A stretch of DNA of 31,242 nt from contig JADRCO010000544.1 in NCBI GenBank assembly GCA_021464525.1, positions 1-31,242 on the forward strand, read 5' to 3'. The notes beneath the pieces are model-generated. The model was not told the DNA's origin. It worked only from the letters and a program-made list of their open reading frames with translations, and did no database searches. The translations under genes were made by a program, and so were the position numbers. Positions within the stretch are counted from its first letter, which is position 1, and every line of letters begins with the position of its first letter. The DNA is from Rhizophagus sp. LPA8_4_AMF. Taxonomy: Eukaryota; Glomeromycota; Glomeromycetes; Glomerales; Glomeraceae. This document shows, in pieces, positions 31,042 to 31,242 of the stretch.

Positions 31042-31242
31042 CTTTATAGTTTTTTATATTTCCTGATGATGGCATTGTAATCCGCGGGTTTACATAATCC
31101 CATATCAGTTATAGAAGGATAACGTGATATCGTAATCGCCGTTAACTACCCCAGCAACACCATAAAAAATTCACAGTCACGTGACGTTTTGGCCCGCATT
31201 ACGGCGTTATGCACTAACATGTGAAAGTTATCAGTGGCTGAC
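31042..31242. other. Window end, no gene seen
   Basis: A more GC-rich stretch with a CACGTG palindrome at 31178-31183 (GTCACGTGAC) and loosely inverted CGCCGTTA/TACGGCG words. It may be the promoter of a gene beyond the window; nothing coding is visible. Confidence 0.35.

Noticed and set aside
1..31242. CRISPR arrays, rRNA, tRNA genes, bacterial operons
   Set aside because: No regular spacer-repeat structure, no cloverleaf or rRNA core sequence, and genes contain spliceosomal introns.

Overview
This window looks like a piece of nuclear DNA from a fungus with a very AT-rich genome. Evidence: small spliceosomal introns (62-93 nt, GT..AG, often GTAAGT or GTATGT donors), poly-A/T tracts, no operons, no bacterial signals. 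The two gene families present are Ser/Thr/Tyr kinases of the TKL-like type with a WIP(Y/F)N lead-in, and F-box proteins carrying a 'VNRLWC...LLWEDPFS' F-box. Both are strongly expanded in Rhizophagus irregularis and other arbuscular mycorrhizal fungi (Glomeromycotina). The assignment is inference from family resemblance; no rRNA or other taxonomic marker is present.

Layout. 1-5.2 kb: two decayed transposon-like coding relics (an unidentified one on the minus strand, and a DUF3504/crypton-type recombinase relic on the plus strand) separated by a perfect 47-bp tandem duplication. 5.2-6.9 kb: intact F-box gene 1 (+). 7.5-10.5 kb: two adjacent dead kinase genes (-), linked by a peculiar run of AG-NNN-GTAAGT splice-like units. 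11.9-14.3 kb: intact kinase A (-), five exons, Cys-rich N-terminus. 16.4 kb: a 92-bp hAT-like MITE with a perfect 8-bp target duplication. 16.8-18.3 kb: intact F-box gene 2 (+). 19.2-20.1 kb: a chimeric dead kinase (-) whose 5' part is kinase-B-like and 3' part kinase-A-like. 21.8-24.0 kb: intact kinase B (-), eight exons, ending in a chain of tiny exons all in phase 1. 26.4-27.3 kb: a dead aldo/keto reductase (-). 27.5-29.2 kb: intact F-box gene 3 (+), a close paralog of gene 1 (both 544 aa). 29.7-30.4 kb: a dead F-box copy (+) split by an 85-bp inverted-repeat element. 30.8-31.0 kb: a second, longer copy of the hAT-like MITE.

How it fits together. This is a birth-and-death region: kinase and F-box copies arise by duplication, recombine and decay, with small DNA transposons inserted among them. 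All recognisable kinase copies lie on the minus strand and all F-box copies on the plus strand. By family knowledge, F-box proteins recruit targets to SCF ubiquitin ligases and the kinases belong to signalling repertoires; nothing here shows that these particular genes act in one pathway. The most interesting signals are the skippable phase-1 microexon chain at the 3' end of kinase B and the array of apparent 3-nt exons in the dead kinase near 9 kb. Exon coordinates were worked out by hand from splice motifs, frame continuity and paralog comparison; no transcript data were available.
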